Source: Dehalococcoidia bacterium (GTDB lineage Bacteria; Chloroflexota; Dehalococcoidia; Dehalococcoidales; UBA1222). Taken from it: DNA of 6,541 bases. A model generated the notes under the pieces. That model had not been told where the DNA came from and did not search any database. It was given only the letters and a program-made list of their open reading frames with translations. A program made the translations under genes and the position numbers. The stretch is taken from the NCBI GenBank assembly GCA_009783135.1, contig WRHS01000059.1:1-6541 (forward strand), in the 5' to 3' direction. Of this stretch, positions 1 through 5,428 are shown piece after piece; the first letter of the stretch is position 1; every line of letters begins with the position of its first letter.

Positions 1-92
1 AAATGATATCCGCCCTCACCGCAGGCTCGGTGCTCAACCATATCGGCTTATTGCAATGGGATAGTTCAAAACAAACGCGGACTAATAGCTAA
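1..92 (+). CDS. C-terminal end of an unidentified protein (5' truncated by window edge)
   Basis: The reading frame with codons beginning at position 3 is open from the window edge to the TAA at 90-92. It gives a tail beginning MISALTAGSVLNHIGLLQW and ending in a short polar segment, SSKQTRTNS. The ATG at 3-5 could in principle start a 29-residue peptide, but a truncated longer gene is more likely because the frame is open to the edge. The tail has a short hydrophobic stretch and no motif I can assign to a family. It converges on the small minus-strand gene that follows, overlapping its last 11 bp. Function unknown. Confidence 0.45.
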   Translation, partial: MISALTAGSVLNHIGLLQWDSSKQTRTNS

Positions 93-327
93 CCATTTGC
101 TGCGTTGCAGTTTCATTTTGTTTTGCGCTTTGATGGGAGATTTGCTCGTATGACTTTGTTCTGCACAGGTAACATAAGCAGTGAATTTTCCCTTTAGCCA
201 GCCTGCCCGGTTTTCCGCGCACCCAACCCTGAATCAGTCCATCTCCTCCCATGCGCTTGAGTAAGGACAACTTCTTTCTGATGGTACGCGTTCTTTGCCA
301 ACGACAATATGCACGAGTTCTTTGCAT
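82..327 (-). CDS. Small basic protein with a CxCxxC cysteine cluster, function unknown
   Basis: This is an 81-residue protein rich in Arg and Lys, with an N-terminal run of basic residues (about 1-25), a Gly-rich middle and a KGKIHCLCYLCRTK segment at about 45-58. Cys50, Cys52 and Cys55 form a CxCxxC cluster. The start is well supported: GAGGAGG (341-335, minus strand) lies 7 nt before the ATG at 327-325. From memory, small bacterial hypothetical proteins with a basic N-terminus and a KIHCxCxxC-type motif recur as orphans in several phyla. None has a role I can name, though the cysteines suggest a metal site or a nucleic-acid-binding knuckle. It lies 112 bp downstream of the 440-682 membrane gene on the same strand and may share its transcript. 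The last 11 bp overlap the converging gene tail at 1-92. Confidence 0.7.
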   Translation of the reverse strand: MQRTRAYCRWQRTRTIRKKLSLLKRMGGDGLIQGWVRGKPGRLAKGKIHCLCYLCRTKSYEQISHQSAKQNETATQQMVSY

Positions 328-439
328 TCGGCTACCTCCTCAACAATTTTGACAAGGCGCAGAGCCCACAAAAAGAGAGATTCTCCGCAGGCTACCTATG
401 CCTTATAGCCGGCAAGTAACATCTTCGCTTTTGAGTGCA

Positions 440-682
440 TTATAGAAATAATAAACCGGCAAGCAACAGCCAAATACCCAGCACCACACCTATGATTCCG
501 CCATGTTTGAGTGCTCCGGGCTCGGGGCGTTCAGGGGTACGCTCCATGAATTCACGCAGGTCACGACACGACACCAGATAAAGTTCATAGTCGCGCGCCT
601 CTTTCTTGCCCCATACAAAGAAGCCTATTCCAATCAGCACAAACAATGCTCCGAGAGTGAAACACCATCCTGAAATCGACAT
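440..682 (-). CDS. Small two-helix membrane protein, function unknown
   Basis: This is an 80-residue protein starting at the ATG at 682-680. AAGGAG (693-688) lies 5 nt before it, so this start is preferred over an in-frame ATG 30 nt further upstream that lacks a good ribosome binding site. Residues about 5-24 form one hydrophobic helix and about 61-80 a second. Between them is a charged loop (KKEARDYELYLVSCRDLREF, then a Pro/Glu-rich ERTPERPEPGALK stretch). With both ends hydrophobic, the loop is probably on one face of the membrane. From memory, proteins with a similar REF-x-PERPE-GALK-GG pattern occur in Dehalococcoidia-like genomes without known function. A perfect-consensus promoter lies about 60 bp upstream. 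Confidence 0.75.
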   Translation of the reverse strand: MSISGWCFTLGALFVLIGIGFFVWGKKEARDYELYLVSCRDLREFMERTPERPEPGALKHGGIIGVVLGIWLLLAGLLFL

Positions 683-687
683 GTTCT

Positions 688-693
688 CTCCTT
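688..693 (-). promoter_or_regulatory. Ribosome binding site deciding the start of the 440-682 gene
   Basis: Minus-strand AAGGAG ends 5 nt before the ATG at 682-680. The longer in-frame alternative starting at 712 has no comparable site and would run through this sequence, so the shorter 80-residue product is preferred. Confidence 0.75.
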
Positions 694-745
694 GTGCTAA
701 AGTTGGCCACACCAGAAACGTTGACCATCTATATCTTGTATTGTA

Positions 746-776
746 ATTATACTAGTTTTCAATGATTATTTGTCAA
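746..776 (-). promoter_or_regulatory. Sigma-70-type promoter for the 440-682 small membrane gene
   Basis: Read on the minus strand, TTGACA (776-771) and TATAAT (751-746) both match the consensus exactly, separated by 19 bp. The spacer is 2 bp longer than the 17-bp optimum, which should weaken the promoter or make it dependent on supercoiling or an activator. Transcription would start near 738-740, leaving a leader of roughly 55 nt before the gene at 682. The -35 box includes the TGA stop codon of the upstream 773-973 gene, so the two genes can be expressed separately despite sharing a strand. Confidence 0.55.
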
Positions 777-973
777 TTATTTTTTCTGTATCTATCTGGC
801 AGGTGTCTCAACAGTAGAAACACTATCAGCATAACAAAAACTCCGGCCGGCGCGGAAATCAAAAAATCCGTCCTTACCAGCTCGCGGTTTAGCAGCCATT
901 CCGCCAGCAAATTCAACAGTATCATGCCGGCGCCGGCAATTAAGGCTATCTGCAATCTGGTTCTTATGGGCAT
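773..973 (-). CDS. Small two-helix membrane protein, function unknown
   Basis: This is a 66-residue protein starting at the ATG at 973-971, with an in-frame stop 9 nt upstream fixing the outer limit. It has a short basic N-terminus (MPIRTR), a hydrophobic helix at about 7-28, a charged linker NRELVRTD, a second helix at about 37-55 and a basic tail RHLPDRYRKNN. By the positive-inside rule both ends should be cytoplasmic. The ribosome binding site is poor: GGGAAAG about 11 nt upstream. The 94-residue frame on the opposite strand over the same bases lacks protein-like composition, so the minus strand is preferred. It lies 115 bp downstream of the ABC ATPase on the same strand and may be read through from that operon, since I see no convincing terminator between them. 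No family assigned. Confidence 0.55.
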   Translation of the reverse strand: MPIRTRLQIALIAGAGMILLNLLAEWLLNRELVRTDFLISAPAGVFVMLIVFLLLRHLPDRYRKNN

Positions 974-1088
974 AGTGTTTTATGCTTTCCCGACATTGAA
1001 ATTGACTTGTCTAATATTAAACTTTCGCATCACTTCAGGCAAATGAACAGGACTATCGGCACAGAAAAAGCCGTAAGCCCATTATGCC

Positions 1089-1850
1089 TTAATCATCGCC
1101 GAACAGACTGCGGATATACTGTTCCAGCGCCAGGGTTTCCGCCGCATCACGCGGGCGCGGACGCGGGATAGACACAGAGATTATGTCACGTATGCTTGAC
1201 GGACGACCGGACAATACGATAATGCGGTCAGCCATGTAGATAGCCTCAGCAGGGTCATGCGTTACCAGTAGTAGCGATACCTTTTTTTCGTTCCAAATGC
1301 GAAGAATTTCATCCTGCAACTCTTCACGATTACGCAGGTCCAACCCCGTTAATGGCTCATCCATAAAAAGCATCTGCGGTTGAGTAACCAGCGCCCTTGC
1401 AAGTGCCACACGCTGTTTCATTCCTCCACTCAGCTGATGCGGAAATGACTTTGCAAATTCAGACAGACCTACAAGCGCCAGCGCATGCTCAACCAACTGT
1501 TCGTCGTCTGCCTCCATCTTCTTATTGCGAAGTTCCAGCGACAGGCGTATGTTCTGCCAAACGGTGCGCCAAGGCAACAGGCGTGGCTCTTGGAATACAA
1601 TGGCAGTATTATGTAGCGAATCACGATTTATGCGTATATCTTCGCCTTCTAATAGCACTGAGCCATAATAATGCGGCACCAGCCCTGCAATAATGCGCAG
1701 TATAGTGGTTTTACCGCAGCCTGACGGTCCAAGAATACATACCAACTCTCCCTGCTTCACATCAAAATTGATGTCTGAAAGCACTTCCAGCCAACCAAAT
1801 CTCTTGCACAGGTCACTTACTACGATTGTTTTGATTCCTGCGGCTTCCAT
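1089..1850 (-). CDS. ABC transporter ATP-binding protein, nitrate/sulfonate/taurine (SsuB/TauB-like) family
   Basis: This 253-residue cytoplasmic ATPase energises the importer encoded with the two genes upstream. All the landmarks of an active nucleotide-binding domain are present in order: Walker A GPSGCGKTT at 41-49, Q-loop Gln87 (in VFQEPRLLPW), signature LSGGMKQRVALARAL at 140-154, Walker B MLFMDEP at 160-166 followed by D-loop GLD, and H-loop His198 in LLVTHD. The FQEPRLLPW form of the Q-loop region is typical of the SsuB/TauB/NrtD group. The ATG at 1850-1848 is directly preceded by an in-frame TAA, so it cannot extend further. It lies inside the end of the permease gene (31-bp overlap), which implies translational coupling. 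The substrate is not set by this subunit. Confidence 0.95.
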   Translation of the reverse strand: MEAAGIKTIVVSDLCKRFGWLEVLSDINFDVKQGELVCILGPSGCGKTTILRIIAGLVPHYYGSVLLEGEDIRINRDSLHNTAIVFQEPRLLPWRTVWQNIRLSLELRNKKMEADDEQLVEHALALVGLSEFAKSFPHQLSGGMKQRVALARALVTQPQMLFMDEPLTGLDLRNREELQDEILRIWNEKKVSLLLVTHDPAEAIYMADRIIVLSGRPSSIRDIISVSIPRPRPRDAAETLALEQYIRSLFGDD

Positions 1851-2581
1851 TTACGCACAAACTTCCTATCAATTAAGTTGAAAACGCCATAATCAAAGAA
1901 AATCAAAATTGCGGCAAACGCCAAAGTCCAGCCGAACACATCCTCAATCATGTGATTACTAAATGCATAGTGTACCCTATAACCCATACCAGCAGTGGAA
2001 CCAAATATTTCTGCTGGGATAATAATCTTCCATGCAATCATAAAGCCGCTTTTTGTGGCGGCGAAGAGATATGGATAAAGCATTGGCAGGACAACCTTTC
2101 CCAATACTCTAAAGCGGCTTCGTGTAAATGAGGAGGCCATTTCAATGAGATTGGCATCCAGTTCTTTCATGCCTTCCCATGTATTGATTATAAAAAAGGG
2201 AGCCGCTGCCACCATCACAGAAAGAATCGGCGCGACTCCATTCAGCCCAAACCATATTATAAACACCATTGCCCAACAAATTGTCGGGACAGACTGCAAC
2301 AGAGGATAAATTACAGAGCGCACAACCACCTCAATCGCTTTGACGTAGCGCGTTGCGATGCCTAATACCGTACCAATAACAGCACCCAAAAACGTGCCTA
2401 CGCAAACGCGATAAAGAGATAGCCAAACATGGCTCATCCCTCTTGGCGCACTTAAGCGTCTAAAAAGGGCTTGAACTGACTGCAATGGATTTGGCAAAAA
2501 CGAGGACACTGCTGAGGCAGACAGCCACCACCATATCAAAATAAAAGCAACTATAGCCAGTAGCGCCCAGATTTTACGCAT
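1820..2581 (-). CDS. ABC transporter permease, nitrate/sulfonate/taurine (SsuC/TauC-like, BPD_transp_1) family
   Basis: This 253-residue integral membrane subunit forms the homodimeric channel of the importer. It has an N-terminal membrane segment (about 5-22), an SxFLPNP segment near 27-32 typical of the family, and further hydrophobic segments at about 60-78, 90-112, 115-134, 170-190 and 215-237. The cytoplasmic EAA loop that contacts the ATPase is recognisable at 147-166, starting EMASSF and ending KVVLP. The Gly normally found at the seventh position of this loop is Thr153 here. The ATG at 2581-2579 has an in-frame stop 27 nt upstream. Its only ribosome-binding candidate, AAGGGA, is about 15 nt away, so initiation is probably weak. 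It follows the binding-protein gene after 112 bp that contain a stem-loop. Confidence 0.95.
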   Translation of the reverse strand: MRKIWALLAIVAFILIWWWLSASAVSSFLPNPLQSVQALFRRLSAPRGMSHVWLSLYRVCVGTFLGAVIGTVLGIATRYVKAIEVVVRSVIYPLLQSVPTICWAMVFIIWFGLNGVAPILSVMVAAAPFFIINTWEGMKELDANLIEMASSFTRSRFRVLGKVVLPMLYPYLFAATKSGFMIAWKIIIPAEIFGSTAGMGYRVHYAFSNHMIEDVFGWTLAFAAILIFFDYGVFNLIDRKFVRKWKPQESKQS

Positions 2582-2649
2582 TATTATTACAACTAATCCC
2601 TTGGCTCATTTCCAAAACACCCAAAATATAACTTAAAAGGAGTGCGCAA

Positions 2650-2689
2650 GTCAGGATGGCGGAAAGGATACCACCTCCTCCACCCTGAC
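2650..2689 (-). promoter_or_regulatory. Intergenic stem-loop between binding-protein and permease genes
   Basis: On the minus-strand transcript, GTCAGGGTGG (2689-2680) pairs with CCATCCTGAC (2659-2650). The stem is 10 bp with a single G-U pair and a 20-nt loop that could form a small inner helix. It starts 4 nt after the binding-protein stop codon. No U-run follows directly, so it is not a classical intrinsic terminator. The position is where many ABC operons carry a 3'-protecting or partly terminating hairpin that keeps binding-protein mRNA more abundant than permease mRNA, and I infer that role here. Confidence 0.6.
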
Positions 2690-2693
2690 TTCA

Positions 2694-3728
2694 CTAATTA
2701 AGATACGGAGAACCGAAAATAACCTCAGGGTCAGGCATTGCGCTACTTTCACCGGCAATTACAGCGAATTCAAAACCGGCCATAATCACCTCTTTTGCCT
2801 TGCCATCAATTGCGGCAATATGGACCCCGGAGTGTTCGTTATAAATCATCTTATAGAAGTCTGCGTCCGTTCCTTTGGCATACTCATTGGCATATAAAGC
2901 AGCCAACTCATTGATATGTTCCTCGCCGTAGGCATGGGACTCTATAAGCAGTTCGTAGGCAGCCACAACGGCATGCGGATTATCATTTTGAAAATTCTTA
3001 TCTACCACCAGTGTGGATGTAATATAAGGCACACCATATTTCTCAAAAAATAGCTGGTCAATACTCATGACAACTTTCAGATTGGGGTTCTTTGATGCTT
3101 TGGGACCATCATTTTGCCCAATTAATGCGGCGTCATATGTTCCAAGTTGAACCAATTCCGCGAGGTCTCCCTGAGCCTGTATCAGCGTAACCTGATTTGC
3201 CGCATTAGTAATCTTCTCCTGCTCTTTTGCATCAAGGTCAAAATTCATCTTAAGCAAAGCGATTAGTGAAGACGTACTGCTGCTACTAATATTTCCAACC
3301 GCCACTCTCTTCCCTTTCAAATCAGCCGGTGTATTGATGGTACTACCAGCCTTGGTCAGTACGAAGTTAACACCATTGCGCTCAAGCGCACCTGAATGAA
3401 CCACAAAAGTACTGATTGCCACCAGTGGAATATTATTGTCCGGCACAGTTGCCAGTCTTGCATTCGACAAAGTGCCCATATTGTAATGACCATTCATCAA
3501 TGCGGTTTCATAGGTACGGGTATCCGCCAGCGTAATCCTCAAATCAACATCTGGTGAAGTTATTATTCCTTCACGTATGGCATAAGTGGCAAGCCACGTA
3601 TTAAACGAATCGGCACCAGCCATCTGAATTACTGTTTTGTCAGATTTGCTGCACGACAATAGCGGCATTGCCAGCACGCACAGACAAAGCATCATGGGAA
3701 TTAAAGCCATCCACTTATTGATTTTCAA
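2694..3728 (-). CDS. ABC transporter substrate-binding lipoprotein, NMT1/THI5-like (SsuA/TauA-type)
   Basis: This is a 344-residue extracytoplasmic binding protein anchored by a lipid. The start codon is TTG (3728-3726). GGGAG about 7 nt upstream supports it, and it supplies the basic n-region MKINK of the signal peptide. A later in-frame ATG (residue 7) would lose those charges. A hydrophobic h-region at about 7-22 leads to lipobox LLSC with Cys26 as the lipidated residue. The mature part has the two-lobed periplasmic-binding pattern. The segment around 129-147, with TPADLKGKRVAVG, is the typical DLKGK motif of NMT1/SsuA-like proteins. The C-terminal helical part (251-325) resembles the NPHAVVAAYELLIES region seen where the hinge helix of this family lies. 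It is first in the operon. The ligand cannot be deduced: sulfonates, aromatic acids, thiamine-precursor pyrimidines and flavins are all transported by relatives. Confidence 0.9.
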   Translation of the reverse strand: MKINKWMALIPMMLCLCVLAMPLLSCSKSDKTVIQMAGADSFNTWLATYAIREGIITSPDVDLRITLADTRTYETALMNGHYNMGTLSNARLATVPDNNIPLVAISTFVVHSGALERNGVNFVLTKAGSTINTPADLKGKRVAVGNISSSSTSSLIALLKMNFDLDAKEQEKITNAANQVTLIQAQGDLAELVQLGTYDAALIGQNDGPKASKNPNLKVVMSIDQLFFEKYGVPYITSTLVVDKNFQNDNPHAVVAAYELLIESHAYGEEHINELAALYANEYAKGTDADFYKMIYNEHSGVHIAAIDGKAKEVIMAGFEFAVIAGESSAMPDPEVIFGSPYLN

Positions 3729-3733
3729 ATCTA

Positions 3734-3740
3734 CTCTCCC
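3734..3740 (-). promoter_or_regulatory. Ribosome binding site supporting the TTG start of the binding lipoprotein
   Basis: GGGAGAG on the minus strand (3740-3734) sits 5-7 nt before TTG at 3728-3726. No ATG is available nearby that keeps a complete signal peptide, so this site decides the start. Confidence 0.65.
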
Positions 3741-3805
3741 TATTCAAATTACCTCCGGTTTCGCCATCATACGCCTTTGCGCATTAGCACCCGCCAAGCG
3801 CCGCC

Positions 3806-3834
3806 ACTATAACATGCTCAAACACAACAGTCAT
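3806..3834 (-). promoter_or_regulatory. Extended -10 promoter for the ABC importer operon
   Basis: On the minus strand the -10 hexamer is TATAGT (3811-3806, one mismatch), preceded by TG at the extended -10 position (TGTTATAGT). A -35-like ATGACT (3834-3829) keeps the TGAC core at the optimal 17-bp spacing. Transcription would begin near 3799, giving a leader of about 70 nt before the TTG at 3728. A dyad GCTCA-N13-TGAGC (3816-3820 / 3834-3838) has one arm in the spacer and the other at the upstream edge of the -35, where a regulator could interfere. Confidence 0.45.
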
Positions 3835-3869
3835 GAGCCCTAGGGACCCATGTATGAACCAGCCTGTAG

Positions 3870-3878
3870 TGCTAGAAT
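3870..3878 (+). promoter_or_regulatory. Extended -10 promoter for the nitroreductase operon
   Basis: TGCTAGAAT combines an extended -10 TG with TAGAAT, one mismatch from TATAAT. No good -35 is visible at the usual distance, as is common for extended -10 promoters or those needing an activator. The start would be near 3885, about 50 nt before the ATG at 3934. The dyad GCTA-N7-TAGC (3871-3874 / 3882-3885) overlaps the -10 and the presumed start and could be an operator. Confidence 0.35.
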
Positions 3879-3933
3879 GTGTAGCTATCCGGTCGTCCAG
3901 AGCAATTTCCGATCATAAGGATGCATTAGACCC

Positions 3934-4671
3934 ATGAAAATAGATGATTTTCTGGAACTTGTACACAACCGCCACAGCACACGCAAATTCAAGTCTGATC
4001 CCGTTGCGATGGAAGACATCCAAAAAATGATTGAGGCCGCGCGCTGGGCCATGTCAGGCGCTAATGCACAGCCATGGGAATTCGTCGTGGTTGACGATGT
4101 CGCAGTAAAAGCACGCATCATAGCGTCATGGCCGGAAGCGCGTAAGGAGACATTTGATATTGAGAAAACCCGCGTACCTAAGTTGCGTCATCCCAACTTT
4201 TACAACCTTGAAGTATCCCCGGGGTTCAAGGATGCAAATGTATTTATCATCGTACTTGGCGACCGCCGCACTTATCAGGCAACCGTGCTTGCAGCGAATT
4301 ATCTATGGGGCGAAGGCGGCACAGATGCCACTTACCTGAAAAACGTTGGTAATGCAACACAAAATCTACATTTGGCAGCAGAAACGCTTGGTCTCGCCAC
4401 TCAGTGGGTTAGCGCCAACCGCATTTGGGGCGAAATGCTGAAACAGATTTTGGGAATTCCGGATATACTGGACGTACATTCGCTGGTGGCAGTAGGGTAC
4501 CCAGACACTCATCCAACGATAAGGCATCGCAGACCACTGGTTCAAATCATGCATCATAACCACTATGAAATGGATAAATACCGCTCGGCAGAGGATATCC
4601 AGCAATTCGTACTAGAACTTCGGCAATCAACCAAAGCCTCTTACGATCGCTATAACAAACAGGGTAGCTAA
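3934..4671 (+). CDS. Nitroreductase-family FMN oxidoreductase, first of three tandem paralogues
   Basis: This 245-residue cytoplasmic flavoprotein is expected to use FMN and NAD(P)H to reduce nitro, quinone or other electron-poor compounds. The N-terminal FMN-phosphate motif is NRHSTRKF with Arg13 and Ser15. The second arginine of the usual RRS is His14 here, unlike the next two copies. The second FMN motif is SGANAQPWEF at 41-50. Further family landmarks are GDRRTYQA at 109-116, ATQNLHLAAE near 141-150, Trp158 and LVAVGYP at 184-190. At 245 residues it is longer than typical nitroreductases (about 170-220), mainly through the variable stretch around 60-103. AAGGA about 12 nt before the ATG is the likely ribosome binding site. 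It is first in the operon and diverges from the ABC importer. By hand alignment it is about 50% identical to the second copy, so it is the most distant of the three. True substrate unknown. Confidence 0.92.
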   Translation: MKIDDFLELVHNRHSTRKFKSDPVAMEDIQKMIEAARWAMSGANAQPWEFVVVDDVAVKARIIASWPEARKETFDIEKTRVPKLRHPNFYNLEVSPGFKDANVFIIVLGDRRTYQATVLAANYLWGEGGTDATYLKNVGNATQNLHLAAETLGLATQWVSANRIWGEMLKQILGIPDILDVHSLVAVGYPDTHPTIRHRRPLVQIMHHNHYEMDKYRSAEDIQQFVLELRQSTKASYDRYNKQGS

Positions 4672-4672
4672 A

Positions 4673-5428
4673 ATGCATATAGACGATTTCTTGGCACTAT
4701 CACAAGCGCGTCGTAGCGTACGTCGATTTAAACCAGACTCAGTGCCGTCTGAGTTGCTGGATAAGGTATTGGAGACCGGACGTTGGGCCATGTCAGGTGC
4801 TAATGCACAGCCTTGGGAGTTCGTAGTTGTGCGTGATGCTACTACGCGCGCTGAACTGGCACAGTCATGGTTTGAGCCACATAAGGAGATGTATGCCTTT
4901 GAGCAAATGCGTGTGGCAGAATTAAGGTTGCCGCCGCTGCGAGAATTTGCCACTACTGCCGTTTTCAAAGATGCGCCTGTCATCATCGTTGTTCTTGGTG
5001 ACCGCCGTACTTATCAGGCTAGCGTAATGGGAGCCAGCTTTCTCATGACAGAAGGTGCATCCGATGCCATCTATTTGAAAAACATTGCTAACGCCACACA
5101 CAACCTGCAATTAGCATCCGCAGCTGCAGGTCTTGGAGCTATGTGGATTAGCGTCACACGTATGTGGGCAGACGAAATCAAACGCATACTGGATATACCA
5201 AACATACTTGAGTTGCACACTTTGGTAGCATTGGGTTACCCCGCTTACACCCCAAAATACGCCTACCGTCGTCCACTTGCTGAGATAACACATTATGACA
5301 AATACGACCGTGCAAAACTGCGTTCTGCTGAGGCAATACAGAAGTTCATCCATAGCTTGCGCAGCACCACGGAAAAACCATATCAGCAAGGCTACATGCC
5401 AGAAAAGGAGTGTCCTATTGAGTATTGA
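4673..5428 (+). CDS. Nitroreductase-family FMN oxidoreductase, second of three tandem paralogues
   Basis: This 251-residue protein is collinear with its neighbours. It keeps the complete FMN motifs: ARRSVRRFK at 12-20 with Arg13, Arg14 and Ser15, SGANAQPWEF at 41-50, GDRRTYQA at 109-116 and Trp158 in GLGAMWIS. The ATG follows the stop of the first copy after a single base, with AGGG 8 nt upstream, so translation is probably coupled. It ends with a tail of about eight residues, PEKECPIEY, absent from the other copies. That tail is encoded by the ribosome binding site and first codons of the third gene, so the stop codon appears to have moved into the next gene. It is about 65% identical to the third copy in a gap-free hand alignment over 240 residues. 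Inferred to be an NAD(P)H-dependent reductase acting on a compound related to the importer's ligand. No specific substrate can be named. Confidence 0.92.
   Translation: MHIDDFLALSQARRSVRRFKPDSVPSELLDKVLETGRWAMSGANAQPWEFVVVRDATTRAELAQSWFEPHKEMYAFEQMRVAELRLPPLREFATTAVFKDAPVIIVVLGDRRTYQASVMGASFLMTEGASDAIYLKNIANATHNLQLASAAAGLGAMWISVTRMWADEIKRILDIPNILELHTLVALGYPAYTPKYAYRRPLAEITHYDKYDRAKLRSAEAIQKFIHSLRSTTEKPYQQGYMPEKECPIEY
5405..5410 (+). promoter_or_regulatory. Ribosome binding site deciding the TTG start of the third nitroreductase
   Basis: AAGGAG lies 7 nt before TTG at 5418-5420, inside the 3' end of the second gene. The open frame continues upstream to an ATG at 5295. That longer start has no alignment to the paralogues and lies entirely within the second gene, whereas starting at 5418 gives MSIDEFLHLAQTRRSVRRF, matching the paralogues residue for residue. 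Confidence 0.85.

Noticed and set aside
380..410. Stem GGCTA/TAGCC (390-394 / 406-410) and GAGAATCTC with a T-run upstream of the CxCxxC gene, as a leader structure or terminator
   Set aside because: The stems are only 3-5 bp with poor geometry, too weak to call a terminator or riboswitch.
925..938. 14-bp perfect palindrome TGCCGGCGCCGGCA
   Set aside because: It lies inside the 773-973 coding sequence, where it encodes an Ala-Gly-Ala-Gly-Met run. It is probably a codon coincidence rather than a site.
762..1046. 94-residue plus-strand open frame opposite the small membrane gene
   Set aside because: Its composition is not protein-like, it has no ribosome binding site, and the minus strand gives a coherent two-helix protein.
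974..1088. Terminator after the ABC ATPase gene
   Set aside because: Only 3-4 bp pairings were found around the GGCTTTTT sequence, so no convincing terminator can be called.
3729..3933. FMN riboswitch upstream of the importer
   Set aside because: I could not recognise the conserved FMN-element blocks in either leader, and the leaders (about 50-70 nt) are too short for one.
5295..5417. N-terminal 41-residue extension of the third nitroreductase from an ATG at 5295
   Set aside because: It lies wholly inside the second gene, has no counterpart in the paralogues, and the TTG at 5418 has an ideal ribosome binding site.
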